Source: Albidovulum sp. bin36 (GTDB lineage: Bacteria > Pseudomonadota > Alphaproteobacteria > Rhodobacterales > Rhodobacteraceae). Taken from it: DNA of 64,000 bases. The stretch is from positions 1-64,000 of the forward strand of contig MPMP01000003.1 in NCBI GenBank assembly GCA_002238565.1, in the 5' to 3' direction. A model generated the notes under the pieces. That model was not told the DNA's origin. It did no database searches and saw only the letters and a program-made list of their open reading frames with translations. Below are positions 44,337 to 53,938 of the stretch, one piece after another (positions within the stretch are counted from its first letter, which is position 1; each line of letters begins with the position of its first letter). A program made the position numbers and the translations under genes.

Positions 44337-46751
44337 TTGGAAAAGAATGCAAGAGTCGTAGTGATTGGCGGCGGAATCGCGGGCTGCTCGACCCTATACC
44401 ATTTGACGCGTGAAGGCTGGAACGATGTCGTATTGCTGGAAAGAGACGAATTGACATCGGGAACGACCTGGCATTCGGCGGCCCAGGTCACGAATTTCGG
44501 AACCAATCAAACCATGATCGGCCTCAAGTCCCATTCCATTCGGCTTTACAGGGAGCTTGCCGAAGACGCGGACTACCCCGTCGGCTACAACTATGCCGAC
44601 GGCGGGATCCGATTGGCCGGAAGCCGGGACCATATGGACGGCTATGCGCACTTCGCGTCGGTCGCCAAAGCCGTAGGGGTCGAATTTGAACTTATCGACG
44701 CGGCCGAATGCGAGCGGCGCCATCCGCTGCTAAGCGCCGAGGGCCTCGCCGGCGGGCTCTGGGACCCGCATGACGGCCATATCGACCCCGCGCAGCTCTG
44801 CCAGGCTCTCGCAAGGCGAGCTCGTCTCGCCGGCGCGCGGATCTATCGGAAGACTCCCGTCGTGGCGCTGGAGCAATGCCGGGGCGGAGACTGGGTCGCG
44901 CATGCGCCCGATGCGAAATTCAGATGCGAATCCGTAGTCCTGGCTTGCGGGTACAGGATCAATGAAGTCGCGAATATGATGAGCGCGGAACTGCCCGTGG
45001 TGTCTATGGAGCACCAGTATTTCGTGACGGAGGAAATCGATGAAATCGCCGGGGCCGAGCGACGGATGCCATTGATTCGCTGCCCGGTTTCGGACTTCTA
45101 CAGCCGGCAGGAAAAAAACGGCTTGCTGGTCGGATTCTACGAGCAGGGCTGCAAGACGTGGGGAATGGCCGGCATCGACCCGGGATTCAGCAACGCGCTT
45201 TGCCCCGACGATCTTGAACGCGTGTCGAGCGTAATTGACGGCGCTCTGGACCGGATCCCGCGCTTGCGGGACGCAGGCATCCGGGCGGTCGTCAACGGCC
45301 CGATCACCTATACGGCCGACGGGCTTCCGCTCGTGGGCGAAATACCGGGACGGCGAAACGCCTATTGCATTGCCGGCCTGCGGGCCGGAATCGGCGAAGG
45401 CGGCGGGCACGGATGGCTTCTGGCCCAGATCATTGCCCATGGCGAAGCGCATTACGATACGTGGTGCCTCGATCCGAGTCGCTTCGGTTCCTATGCGACC
45501 CGGGACTACAGCGCGGCCAAAGCCTGCGAAGACTACCGCAACGAATTCCGATTTCACATGCCCAACGAGCGCCGCCCGGCGGGCAGGCCGGCGCGCGCGA
45601 CGGCGCTAACCAAGCGACTGGCCGGCGAAGGCGCCGAATTCGCGGAGCTCAACGGATGGGAGCGAGCGGCCTATTTCAAGCCGAGCCGGGATTTCAAAGA
45701 ACTGCCGTCCTTCCGTTTTTCGAACGCGTATTCCGTCATTCGCGACGAAATTCTCAATGTTCGCGACAACGCGGGGATCATGGAAGTCAGCGGCTTCAAC
45801 ATCTACGAGATATCGGGGCGAGGCGTTCACGGCTGGCTGGACCGAATTTCATGCTCGAGGATTCCTCCCGAGGACGGCCGCATCTCTCTTTGCTACTTCT
45901 TGAACCGGCAGGGCAGCGTCAAATGCGAGGCAACCGTCGCGAACCTCGGCGGCAGCGTCTGGTACGGCTCGGCGGCCGCCGCGGAAAACCACGATTTCAA
46001 GTGGCTCGCGAGCCACCTGCCCAAGGACGGGTCCATCCGATTGCGGAAGCTGACATCGGAAATGCAAACGATCGTCGTTGCCGGGCCGAATGCGAAAGAC
46101 GTCCTCCTGCTGGCCGCCGGCGGCGACGCGACGCAAGCCGCATTCCCGTGGCTTCGGGCGAAGCCGGCGCGATTCGGGACCATTCCGGCGACGGTGTTTT
46201 CGCTTAGCTACTCGGGCGAACTCGCCTTCGAGATCCATGCCCCCGCCGCTGGACTCGAGGATATCTGGCGAATTCTGATCAAGGCGGGCGAGCGCTGCGG
46301 CATTCGGCCTTTCGGCGCCTGCGCTGCGGAAAGCATGCGCATCGAGAAGAGCCACCGGCACTGGAAGGCGGACCTGACAACCGAGTACAATCCGCTCGAG
46401 TCCAAGCTCGGCCGCTTTGTCGATCTCGGCAAGGACTTCCTTGGACGAGCCGCCCTGGAAAAAATGATCGAAGCCGGCCCCCGGCGAGTTTTCGCAATGC
46501 TCGAAATCGATTGCGCCGATGCGCCCGCGCAAAGCGGCGGCTGCATGGAGAGCGGCGGCAGGGCGGTCGGCGCGGTGACCTCGGCCGGATTCGGGTTCCG
46601 CACCGGAAAGAATCTCGCCATGGGATTCGTCGATCCGGAATTCGGCGCGACCGGCTCGTCGCTCGAGATTCCGATTCTTGGACAGCCGCGGCCGGCTCGA
46701 ATTATCCCGTTCAGCCCCTACGACCCCGAAAACGCCCGACTGCGCTATTGA
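44337..46751 (+). CDS. FAD oxidoreductase with GcvT-like domain (dimethylglycine/sarcosine dehydrogenase-like)
   Basis: An 804-residue two-domain enzyme. Residues 1-380 are a DAO-type flavin domain starting with the FAD motif VVVIGGGIAGCSTLYHL, then GTTWHSAAQVT where family members bind flavin, and AGLRAGIGEGGGHG. Residues about 420-804 are a tetrahydrofolate-binding aminomethyltransferase (GcvT) fold. This is the layout of dimethylglycine and sarcosine dehydrogenases, which demethylate N-methyl glycines and pass the carbon to folate. I prefer the TTG at 44337, with GGGAGC just upstream, over the long open frame before it. Position opposite the methyltransferase supports a betaine-type pathway. 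Confidence 0.88.
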   Translation: MEKNARVVVIGGGIAGCSTLYHLTREGWNDVVLLERDELTSGTTWHSAAQVTNFGTNQTMIGLKSHSIRLYRELAEDADYPVGYNYADGGIRLAGSRDHMDGYAHFASVAKAVGVEFELIDAAECERRHPLLSAEGLAGGLWDPHDGHIDPAQLCQALARRARLAGARIYRKTPVVALEQCRGGDWVAHAPDAKFRCESVVLACGYRINEVANMMSAELPVVSMEHQYFVTEEIDEIAGAERRMPLIRCPVSDFYSRQEKNGLLVGFYEQGCKTWGMAGIDPGFSNALCPDDLERVSSVIDGALDRIPRLRDAGIRAVVNGPITYTADGLPLVGEIPGRRNAYCIAGLRAGIGEGGGHGWLLAQIIAHGEAHYDTWCLDPSRFGSYATRDYSAAKACEDYRNEFRFHMPNERRPAGRPARATALTKRLAGEGAEFAELNGWERAAYFKPSRDFKELPSFRFSNAYSVIRDEILNVRDNAGIMEVSGFNIYEISGRGVHGWLDRISCSRIPPEDGRISLCYFLNRQGSVKCEATVANLGGSVWYGSAAAAENHDFKWLASHLPKDGSIRLRKLTSEMQTIVVAGPNAKDVLLLAAGGDATQAAFPWLRAKPARFGTIPATVFSLSYSGELAFEIHAPAAGLEDIWRILIKAGERCGIRPFGACAAESMRIEKSHRHWKADLTTEYNPLESKLGRFVDLGKDFLGRAALEKMIEAGPRRVFAMLEIDCADAPAQSGGCMESGGRAVGAVTSAGFGFRTGKNLAMGFVDPEFGATGSSLEIPILGQPRPARIIPFSPYDPENARLRY

Positions 46752-46773
46752 AAGCTATTTGGAGTCCTGTTCG

Positions 46774-48435
46774 TCAGCCGGCTGCGGACAGGCGGCAGTA
46801 GCAGGATGCCTTTACGGGCACGTCGGTTCGACCTAGCGCGATATTCAGCCTTTGCTTGATTATTGTCGCTTCGCTGTCCCGACCCTGCCGCACCAGGCAC
46901 TCGTGGTATCCGCTCAGGCTCCAGACATTGTCGGGATGCTGGCAAGCGCGGCTCAATGCCGAATCGAAGCCCAGATCTTCCTTGTAGACCGTCGAAGCCT
47001 CCTCAATAAAGTCCTGATCGATAAGCAAGGCGCCGAGAGCGTGCCTCGACGGCTGCATCCATCCCCAAGGCTCGTCGTAGGGCAGATTGTCCTCAAGCCT
47101 GACCGCTTTGCGCAGCCTGGCGTACGCCGAAAAAAATTTGCCCTGTCTGTACTCGATTTCGCCGAGCATCATCTCCCTGGCGACGGCCAGGATGTCCTGG
47201 CAGCTGTTGTTGAAGAGATAGCGGCTGTCCGGAACCCGCGCTACCGCGTCTTCGAACGCGACGGCCTCCCTTTCGGCGGCCTCGACATCTTCCTTCGACG
47301 CATATGCGACGGCCCTCGCGTAGCGCATGACCGCCGCGGTCGAACAGTAGAGATCGGCATCTTCCGGCAATTCCTGGGAGAGAATCTCGTTCCATTTGCC
47401 AAATCGAACGTAGACATGCTGCTTTATCGGTATGAATGCCTCTAGCCAGTCGGCCATCGGCGGCGATTCCACCCTAAGCAGCTCTTCGGGAATCGTGGAA
47501 ATCATTTCCTCCGCCGTTTCGATCGCCACCGCGTACTGTCCCAGAAACATCGCGCCGTAAATCTTGAAATGGTAGTTGTGCGATCGGTACAGCGAATAGA
47601 AGTTCAAAGGCCCTTCCTTCGCGAGATACTTGCGGTCGGCCACCATCGCGGCGTGATTGGATGCGACGACCTCGGCGTAGTCCCCGCACATGACGTCGAT
47701 GTGCGTCGCCATATGGTTCAAGTGGCCTGAATCCGGCACCAGCCCCCTGAGCTGGTCGCAAGCCGTAAGAGCCTTTTCGGGAAACGGCGACATTTCCATC
47801 AGGTGAATGTACATATGAAGCAGGCCGGCGTGGGGAGGTCGACCCTCCTCGGCCAGTCGCGCCATGGCGGATTCGATCACTTCCCTGGCTTCCGCAGTGT
47901 CCGCCCCTTTGGCAACCTCGCCGGTTTTCAGATTCCAAAGCGCCCAGGGCGTGCGATTCATCAGGGCTTCGGCGAACAGGGATGCAATGTCGGCGTCCGT
48001 ATCGTGCCGCGAATATACATTGCGCATCGCCGCAGCGTAGTCGTCGTTCCAGGAATTCATTTCGTGGTCGGGATAGCCGGACTGATAGCGGGACAGCAGC
48101 GCGCCGATAAGAGAAATCTCGGCATCGGCCGCGCCCTCGGTCAAAGCCTCGGCGCGAATCGCCGCTAAGCGCGCGGTCTTGAGCGACGAGGCCAATTCGT
48201 CTTCGTCGAACGCTTCCCAGGGCTTGTTGTAGTTCGGCCCGATCGCATAGGCGATTCCCCACCACGCCATGGCGCAGCACGGATCGGCTTCCGCCGCGTT
48301 TCGGAAGCACGCGACCGCCTCCTCGTGGTTGAAGCCGTACGTCCAGGCCAGTCCCCTGTCGAACCATTTCTGCGCCGTCTCGGAAGCCGTCGAAATTCTC
48401 CGGCTATGGCATCCCAGATCATATCCGTATTCCAT
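46774..48435 (-). CDS. Tetratricopeptide-repeat protein (TTC38-like)
   Basis: A 553-residue helical protein with no signal peptide. An opening TPR hairpin (FNHEEAVACFRNAAEADPCC) is followed by MAWWGIAYAIGPNYNKPW and the conserved core HMYIHLMEMSPFPEKAL and SGHLNHMATHIDVMCGDY, whose repeated histidines are a hallmark of this TTC38-like group. Further repeats occupy 260-540. Function is unknown for the family. It lies between the flavoenzyme (convergent) and the second Liv operon (same strand, 50 bp after it), so it could be co-transcribed with that operon. Confidence 0.8.
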   Translation of the reverse strand: MEYGYDLGCHSRRISTASETAQKWFDRGLAWTYGFNHEEAVACFRNAAEADPCCAMAWWGIAYAIGPNYNKPWEAFDEDELASSLKTARLAAIRAEALTEGAADAEISLIGALLSRYQSGYPDHEMNSWNDDYAAAMRNVYSRHDTDADIASLFAEALMNRTPWALWNLKTGEVAKGADTAEAREVIESAMARLAEEGRPPHAGLLHMYIHLMEMSPFPEKALTACDQLRGLVPDSGHLNHMATHIDVMCGDYAEVVASNHAAMVADRKYLAKEGPLNFYSLYRSHNYHFKIYGAMFLGQYAVAIETAEEMISTIPEELLRVESPPMADWLEAFIPIKQHVYVRFGKWNEILSQELPEDADLYCSTAAVMRYARAVAYASKEDVEAAEREAVAFEDAVARVPDSRYLFNNSCQDILAVAREMMLGEIEYRQGKFFSAYARLRKAVRLEDNLPYDEPWGWMQPSRHALGALLIDQDFIEEASTVYKEDLGFDSALSRACQHPDNVWSLSGYHECLVRQGRDSEATIIKQRLNIALGRTDVPVKASCYCRLSAAG

Positions 48436-48484
48436 CCAATCCTTCTCCTAGCAATGACTTTCGCCCCGTCCCTCAAGCGGACCC

Positions 48485-49189
48485 TCAACGGCCGAAATAC
48501 GCGGCGCGCAGCTGGGGGTCGTTGCGCAATTCCCCAGCCGCCCCGCTCAGCCTAATCTCCCCGGTTTCCAGTATATGGATGTCATTCGCCAGATGCATGG
48601 CGAAGTTCACGTTCTGCTCCGTCAGCAGAATCGTCATCCCTAGCTCCCGGTTCATTCTTTGCAGCGCGGAGGCTATATCATCGCAAATTTTCGGCGCAAG
48701 TCCTATCGTAGGCTCGTCGACGATAAGCAGGCGCGGACTCGACATGAGAGCCCGTCCCAGCGAAACCATTTGCCTTTCGCCCCCGCTCTGCGTACCGGTT
48801 TCCTGCTTCTCGCGGGATCTGAGAGCCGGAAACAGGCTGTACACCGTTTCCAGATTCTTCTCCGCCTCGTCGGGAACGGTGTGGGCTCCCACGAGCAGGT
48901 TGTCCCGCACGCCCATGAACGGAAAGAGGTGCCCGCGCTCCGGCGCATAGCCGATTCCCATCCCGACGATCTGCGTCGGATTCAGCCCCGCGAGGCTCTT
49001 TTTGTCGAAGCGGATTTCCCCCTTCGTTCTCGTCAGGCCGAGAATCGAATCCAGCAGCGTCGATTTCCCGGCTCCGTTCGGGCCGATTATTCCGACGATC
49101 GTGCCGGCCTCGACCGCGAGATCGATTCCGTGAAGCGAGCGCGCGCGCCCGTAGAACGCTTCTAGATTTTCTATTTCAAGCAGTGCCAT
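48485..49189 (-). CDS. livF: Second Liv-type ABC ATPase (LivF)
   Basis: An ATPase of 234 residues. Walker A GPNGAGKSTLL, signature TQSGGERQMVSLGRA, Walker B LLIVDEPTIGLAP and the TEQNVNFAMH switch are present. I use the ATG at 49189 (MALLEIENLE), which overlaps the end of livG by 14 bases; a longer start at 49219 is open but adds non-conserved residues. It is the last transporter gene of the minus-strand operon. Confidence 0.92.
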   Translation of the reverse strand: MALLEIENLEAFYGRARSLHGIDLAVEAGTIVGIIGPNGAGKSTLLDSILGLTRTKGEIRFDKKSLAGLNPTQIVGMGIGYAPERGHLFPFMGVRDNLLVGAHTVPDEAEKNLETVYSLFPALRSREKQETGTQSGGERQMVSLGRALMSSPRLLIVDEPTIGLAPKICDDIASALQRMNRELGMTILLTEQNVNFAMHLANDIHILETGEIRLSGAAGELRNDPQLRAAYFGR

Positions 49190-49943
49190 CGACGACGCCG
49201 CGCTCTTCGGTTCGGGCATGCCCGAGATAGGCTTCGCGAACCGCCTCGTCGGCCATGACCGCGTCGAATTCCCCTTCCGCGATCAGTGAGCCGAACGACA
49301 TTACGATGACGCGGTCCACGAGCGGCCTTAGCGACCGCAGGTCGTGGCTGACGATCATGTAGGTCATGCCCTGACGCTTCCTCTCCAGCAGAAGTTGCGT
49401 CAGCTGGGCGATTTCGCCGACCGTCAATCCCGCGAAAACCTCGTCGAGCAGAAGAATTTCCGGGTTCGTCGCGAGCGTTCTCGCAAGTTCCAGCTTCCTC
49501 AATTCCCCCATGGACAGCTGGCCGGGCAGCATCCTGGCCTCGCGCTCGCCGAAGCCGACGCTTTCCATGATCTCCCATTCGGCGTGCTCCGGCTCCCTTT
49601 CTGCGATCAGTCTCCAAATGCTGTCGGGCATCGAGCCGACGCGGACATTCTCAAATACGTCCATGCCCCCGAATGGCTTCGGGATCTGGTGCGTGCGGGC
49701 GATTCCGAGCTGGACGCGCCGATGAGTCGGGACGTTCGTTATCGGCCTTCCGCGGAACTCCACCGAGCCGGAATCCGGCCTGTGCTCGCCCATCAGAATG
49801 CTGAACGTAGTCGTCTTGCCGGCTCCGTTCGGTCCGATCAAGCCGAGAGACTCGCCTTTTTCGACACCGAAGGAGACATCGTTCACCGCCACCAGGCCTC
49901 CGAATTTCTTCGACGCGCCGCTGAGCTTCAGAAGCGCGGTCAT
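49176..49943 (-). CDS. livG: Second Liv-type ABC ATPase (LivG)
   Basis: An ATPase of 255 residues beginning MTALLKLSGASKKFGG. Walker A GPNGAGKTTTF, a variant signature QLSMGELRKLELART and Walker B ILLLDEVFAGL (Val instead of Pro after DE) are present; VSHDLRSLR holds the switch His. The frame stays open 900 bp further upstream, but that part is a shadow of livM. Start and livM stop overlap by four bases. Confidence 0.92.
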   Translation of the reverse strand: MTALLKLSGASKKFGGLVAVNDVSFGVEKGESLGLIGPNGAGKTTTFSILMGEHRPDSGSVEFRGRPITNVPTHRRVQLGIARTHQIPKPFGGMDVFENVRVGSMPDSIWRLIAEREPEHAEWEIMESVGFGEREARMLPGQLSMGELRKLELARTLATNPEILLLDEVFAGLTVGEIAQLTQLLLERKRQGMTYMIVSHDLRSLRPLVDRVIVMSFGSLIAEGEFDAVMADEAVREAYLGHARTEERGVVDGTA

Positions 49944-50905
49944 TTCGCCAATCCTCTCGCGACTATCGGCGACAGCTTGCCATAGGCCCTTTCGAGTATG
50001 CTGTGGAGGCCCCTGGGTTCGAGCACGTAAACGACGAGAGTGATCGCGCCGTAGATAAAGTATCTCTCGGCCCCCGGCAGATACGGGCGCAGGTACTCCA
50101 GCAGGAACGTCAGGAAGTACGCTCCCAGAATCGGGCCTGCGATCGTTCCCGACCCGCCGAGCAGCGCGGCCACGAGAATCGTAAATAGAAAATTGATGTC
50201 GAACAGCGCCCTCGGCGCGATCGAGCCGATGTAGTGCACGTAGAGGGCGCCGCCGATTCCGGCGACGGCCGCGCTCGCGCCGAATGCGAATAGCTTTAGC
50301 TTCAACGTGCTCAGCCCGAGCGCCGTAACCGCCTCCTCGTCCATGCGTATGGCGGCCAGCGCCGTTCCGATGCGCGTTCGAGTAATCAGCCAGAGGCAGA
50401 ACGCAATGGCGAACATGACGCAGAAGGTCAGATAGTAGTTCGGAACGGCTCCGAGAATAATTGTCTTCAGGCCGGAAAGCCCGCGCGTTCCGCCGGTGAT
50501 CTTCGGCGCGATCACTTGCGTGAGTTGATACATCAATTCCATGAACGCGAGCGTGACAAGCGCGAAGTAAGTCCCTCTTATGCGCAGCGCCGGAAGGAAA
50601 AACAGCGTTCCGCCGACCAGCGTGGCAAGAACGGCGAGAGGTATGCTGACGAATAGCGGCGCGTCGAGATGCCGGGTAAGGATAGCCGTCGTGTATCCCG
50701 CGATCCCGATCAGAAAGGGGTGCCCGAAGCTGATGTAGCCGGTTCGCCCGGAAATTATGTCCCAGCTCATCGCGAATATCGCAAGGAAATTCGCGAATAT
50801 AAGCAAGCGAACCACGCCCGTCGAGGCGACTAGCGGGATCAGGCACATGAACGCGCCGAACGCGAGCCAGTAGAGCAGGGATCGATGGAACCGGCTTTTC
50901 GGCAC
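49940..50905 (-). CDS. livM: Second Liv-type ABC permease (LivM)
   Basis: A membrane permease of 321 residues starting at a GTG, two bases after the livH stop. It has about nine hydrophobic segments, the SGRTGYISFGHPFLIGIAGY stretch, LRIRGTYFALVTLAFMELM, and the coupling loop LLGGSGTIAGPILGAYF. It corresponds to the 27652 gene of the first transporter, but the two are only distantly alike. Confidence 0.93.
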   Translation of the reverse strand: MPKSRFHRSLLYWLAFGAFMCLIPLVASTGVVRLLIFANFLAIFAMSWDIISGRTGYISFGHPFLIGIAGYTTAILTRHLDAPLFVSIPLAVLATLVGGTLFFLPALRIRGTYFALVTLAFMELMYQLTQVIAPKITGGTRGLSGLKTIILGAVPNYYLTFCVMFAIAFCLWLITRTRIGTALAAIRMDEEAVTALGLSTLKLKLFAFGASAAVAGIGGALYVHYIGSIAPRALFDINFLFTILVAALLGGSGTIAGPILGAYFLTFLLEYLRPYLPGAERYFIYGAITLVVYVLEPRGLHSILERAYGKLSPIVARGLAK

Positions 50906-50906
50906 G

Positions 50907-51758
50907 CTAAAGCTCTCCGCGACCGAACAGGCCCTTCGGCGCGACGACTAGCACCACGATAATCAAGACCATCGTGAAGACTCCGCGCAGTTCGGCCGCG
51001 ATCATCGCGGTCGTGAAGGTCTCCATGAAACCGATGATATGGGCGACGATCAGGCTGCCGACTATGCTGCCTATCCCCCCGACGACGACGACGGCGACGG
51101 CGACGATGAGCGGCCCGACCCACATGCTTGGGTTGAGCTGGGTATAGGTGGCGAAGAAAACGCCGGCGAGAGCGCCGAGAGCGCCGGAAATCGCCCAGGT
51201 CAAAAGATTCATTCGACGCGGATCGATACCCGAGATGATCGCGCCCTTCCTATCCATGGAGACCGCTTGAATTGCGCGCCCGTAGCGAGTGTAGCGAACA
51301 AAAATCAAGAGTCCCGCCAGGGCGACCCAGCTGACGACCATGGCTACGAGCAAATTGTAGGTTACAAACACGCCCTCGTAGCGGAACACGCCCTGAACGA
51401 CCGGCCACATGCTTTTGGAAACGGGCCGGTAGATGAGGATAATAAGAGACTGCATGACGACTGCGAGAATCAATGTCGCGATTTCGACCGCGACGGGATT
51501 GCCTTCCAGGCGCCGGACCAGAATGCTGTAGGTTAGGACCGCGAAGGCGATTCCCGCTGCGATCGCGAACAGGAAACCTCCGATCTTGGGAAGTCCCATA
51601 ACCTGGACGGCCGTATAGTACATATAGCCGCCGAGCATGATATACACGCCGTAGGCCAGATTCAGCACCCGGCCTACGCTGAAGATCATCGTGAAGCCTA
51701 CCGCGAGTAGCGCGTAGAGGCCGCTCAGAGCCAGGCCCTGGATCAATATGTTGACCAA
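50907..51758 (-). CDS. livH: Second Liv-type ABC permease (LivH)
   Basis: A membrane permease of 283 residues with the N-terminal signature LYALLAVGFTMIFSVGRVLN and the coupling segment VVGGIGSIVGSLIVAHIIGF. It stands first after the binding protein gene, separated from it by 72 bp that contain a hairpin. The gene order binding protein, LivH, LivM, LivG, LivF is the usual one. Confidence 0.93.
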   Translation of the reverse strand: MVNILIQGLALSGLYALLAVGFTMIFSVGRVLNLAYGVYIMLGGYMYYTAVQVMGLPKIGGFLFAIAAGIAFAVLTYSILVRRLEGNPVAVEIATLILAVVMQSLIILIYRPVSKSMWPVVQGVFRYEGVFVTYNLLVAMVVSWVALAGLLIFVRYTRYGRAIQAVSMDRKGAIISGIDPRRMNLLTWAISGALGALAGVFFATYTQLNPSMWVGPLIVAVAVVVVGGIGSIVGSLIVAHIIGFMETFTTAMIAAELRGVFTMVLIIVVLVVAPKGLFGRGEL

Positions 51759-51793
51759 ATCCGCTTCTCCGAGCTACGGCGAATTACGATGCG

Positions 51794-51816
51794 TGCCGGA
51801 GGCGCGGCCCCCGGCA
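51794..51816 (-). promoter_or_regulatory. Hairpin after the second Liv binding-protein gene
   Basis: On the minus strand a 9-bp stem (one G-T pair) with a five-base loop forms 15 bases after the binding-protein stop and before livH. There is no T-run. It parallels the hairpins after the three other binding-protein genes. Confidence 0.6.
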
Positions 51817-51830
51817 ACGTGCTCGCTCTA

Positions 51831-53135
51831 TTAGTTCAGCCAGGGCGGAAGCTCGAATTCGCCGTTGGCGTACTTCGGCGGATAGATAATCCTCTGCTGA
51901 CCGTCCTGATACCATTGCACGATAACCATAGGCGGAACTCCGTCGTCGTAGGGCTCCGTAATGTCGAACTTCAGGTTGTGCGTGTACTCCCGGTTGGTTC
52001 TCGGCTCGATTTCGCCCGGCTTCCAGTAGGCGAAGCGATGCCAGAGCTGCCCGTCCTTCTCGAGCACGACGTCGGTGTTCTCCATTTCGGTCACCCAGGC
52101 GTCGAGCGGCGCGAATCCGCCCGCTCTTTCGGCCGCCGCAATCGCGTTCTTTATGCCGAAATAAGCGTTGAATCCGTTGAAATGGGGATAGATCGGGCGC
52201 GAATCGTAGCGTTCCATGTAGGTGTCGACGAATTGCTGGGAAACCGGATCGTGATCCATTCCGGAGGCCGGAAGCGGACTGAACGAGGATGCGCCGCCGC
52301 CTGTGCCGCCCGTATCGTCCCAGAAGTCGCGGCCCATGGCCGCTACGTTGACGCCCGTCATGGGAACGGGAACCTGCAGCTTGACGTATTGCGACGAAGG
52401 AACCTGGCTGTTGACCGACGAAATCAGATAGAGGAAGTCGGGATTCAGCGAGGCGGCCTTGTTGTAGATTGGCGCGAAATCGACCGCGTTGATGTCGTAG
52501 ACGATCGTTTCGATTATCTCGATGCCCGCCTGCGCGTTCAGCTCGGCGGTAAGGAATTCACCCATGCCGCTGCCGAAGGCCGTGTCCTCCTGGAGGATCA
52601 CGGTGGATTTCCAGCCCATTTCGCCGGCGAGCATGTCCTTGCCGAAATCGATCAGGCTCGTCGCCAGCGCGTAGTCGGTGCCGATGTTCATGAAATACAT
52701 CTTGTATTTTTCATAGTCGGCGACGACCATGTCGATGATGCCGATATAGGACGTCCATGTATCCAAGGTCGGCGTGCGGTACTCCGCCATGCGCTCGAAC
52801 CATCCCAGCGATACGTCGTCGATGGATCCGGAAACGATGAAATCGACGTTTTCCACGTCGTTGAGGTACTCGTACGCCTTGATCCCTTCGGTCACGTCTT
52901 CGAAAGTGTCGGCCGTTACCAGCTTAATCTGGCGCCCTCCAAGCACGCCCCCGGCGGCATTGAGTTCGTCAACGGCGATTTCGGCGCCGCGCAGAGTGCT
53001 TAGCCCCACGTCGGACGACATCGAGCCGATAAACCCGATAACTACAGGATCGTCCTGCGCGTTCGCCGCCAGCGCCGCCGCGCCAAGAAGCGCGCCCGCG
53101 CCCGCAAATCGGCGGAATCCTTTAATTGCATCCAT
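51831..53135 (-). CDS. Periplasmic binding protein of the second Liv transporter
   Basis: A 434-residue type I periplasmic binding protein with a signal peptide (cleavage near ALAANA/QDD). It has the N-terminal IGFIGSMSSDVGLSTLRGAE and ELNAAGGVLGGRQIKLVTAD segments typical of the amide-urea-amino acid family. It heads the minus-strand operon. The neighbouring demethylation genes make a methylated amine or amino acid a possible ligand; this is a guess from position only. Confidence 0.9.
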   Translation of the reverse strand: MDAIKGFRRFAGAGALLGAAALAANAQDDPVVIGFIGSMSSDVGLSTLRGAEIAVDELNAAGGVLGGRQIKLVTADTFEDVTEGIKAYEYLNDVENVDFIVSGSIDDVSLGWFERMAEYRTPTLDTWTSYIGIIDMVVADYEKYKMYFMNIGTDYALATSLIDFGKDMLAGEMGWKSTVILQEDTAFGSGMGEFLTAELNAQAGIEIIETIVYDINAVDFAPIYNKAASLNPDFLYLISSVNSQVPSSQYVKLQVPVPMTGVNVAAMGRDFWDDTGGTGGGASSFSPLPASGMDHDPVSQQFVDTYMERYDSRPIYPHFNGFNAYFGIKNAIAAAERAGGFAPLDAWVTEMENTDVVLEKDGQLWHRFAYWKPGEIEPRTNREYTHNLKFDITEPYDDGVPPMVIVQWYQDGQQRIIYPPKYANGEFELPPWLN

Positions 53136-53938
53136 TATTTTTCTCCCAAGCGTTGCGTGTTCACGTCGTAGGCCGGTTCAAGGACCCGCGCCCGCTCCTT
53201 CCAACTAATATGCAAGCCCGCCGGACTGCAAGCGCTAATACCTCCGACCGTTCGCGGCGAGGACCGCCGTCATTCATTCGGAGAACGGCGCACAAGGATG
53301 CTATCGATCGAAGCCGAGAGGAAAAATTGCGGCAAATTGCCGGCCTCTGTCCTAAACTATCCGCCGATTGAGGCCGAATGGAAACTCGCGGCGCGGCGCG
53401 CGCCGGGCTCTCCCGGCATGCAGTCCCCGCGGCCGATTGCTCGGCGCGGTTTCGGCTTTGAAGAATGCCGCGTTCACATACGGCGCGACCGCGCCATTCG
53501 CCGGGACGCCATGGCTGAATTCGCGGATTGACCGGCTCGGCGGACTAGAATTTTCCAGCCGACATTGAATCCTGCGTTCATCGGGTTCGAAACTGAGCTG
53601 CCGCCGTTCATCCCGCGCGCCGCTACGGACGTCTTCCGGCGCGCGGCAAGCAAGACCTATTCCGGCGGCCGCAAATGCAAAAGCGCTTCGGCGCCGAGAG
53701 CTCCGGCAACCGCCCAATGGGCTGCGGGCGCCCGTTATCGCTTGAACAGGCCGAGGCGCGTTCCGGGCCAAATCCGATTTTACCCGCTCCCGACTTAACG
53801 GTGCCAACCGGGTCCGTCCAGAATTAGAACGTCGACGGAGTACCGGTAAAGCCGACGACAAAGCCGTCTTGCGGGGTATTCATAGACAGCCGGCGGGGAC
53901 GCTTCGGAATAGCGGCGGATAGTAGGCGAAGAGAGGAA
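53136..53938. other. 0.8-kb gap
   Basis: No frame is recognisable; the visible ones are Arg/Ala-rich shadows. The left part must contain the promoter of the second Liv operon. The right part lies beyond the 3' end of the AAA-ATPase gene. I saw no T-run terminator. Confidence 0.4.

Noticed and set aside
51789-53003. 404-codon plus-strand frame
   Set aside because: It is antisense to a clear periplasmic binding protein with signal peptide and has no domain of its own.
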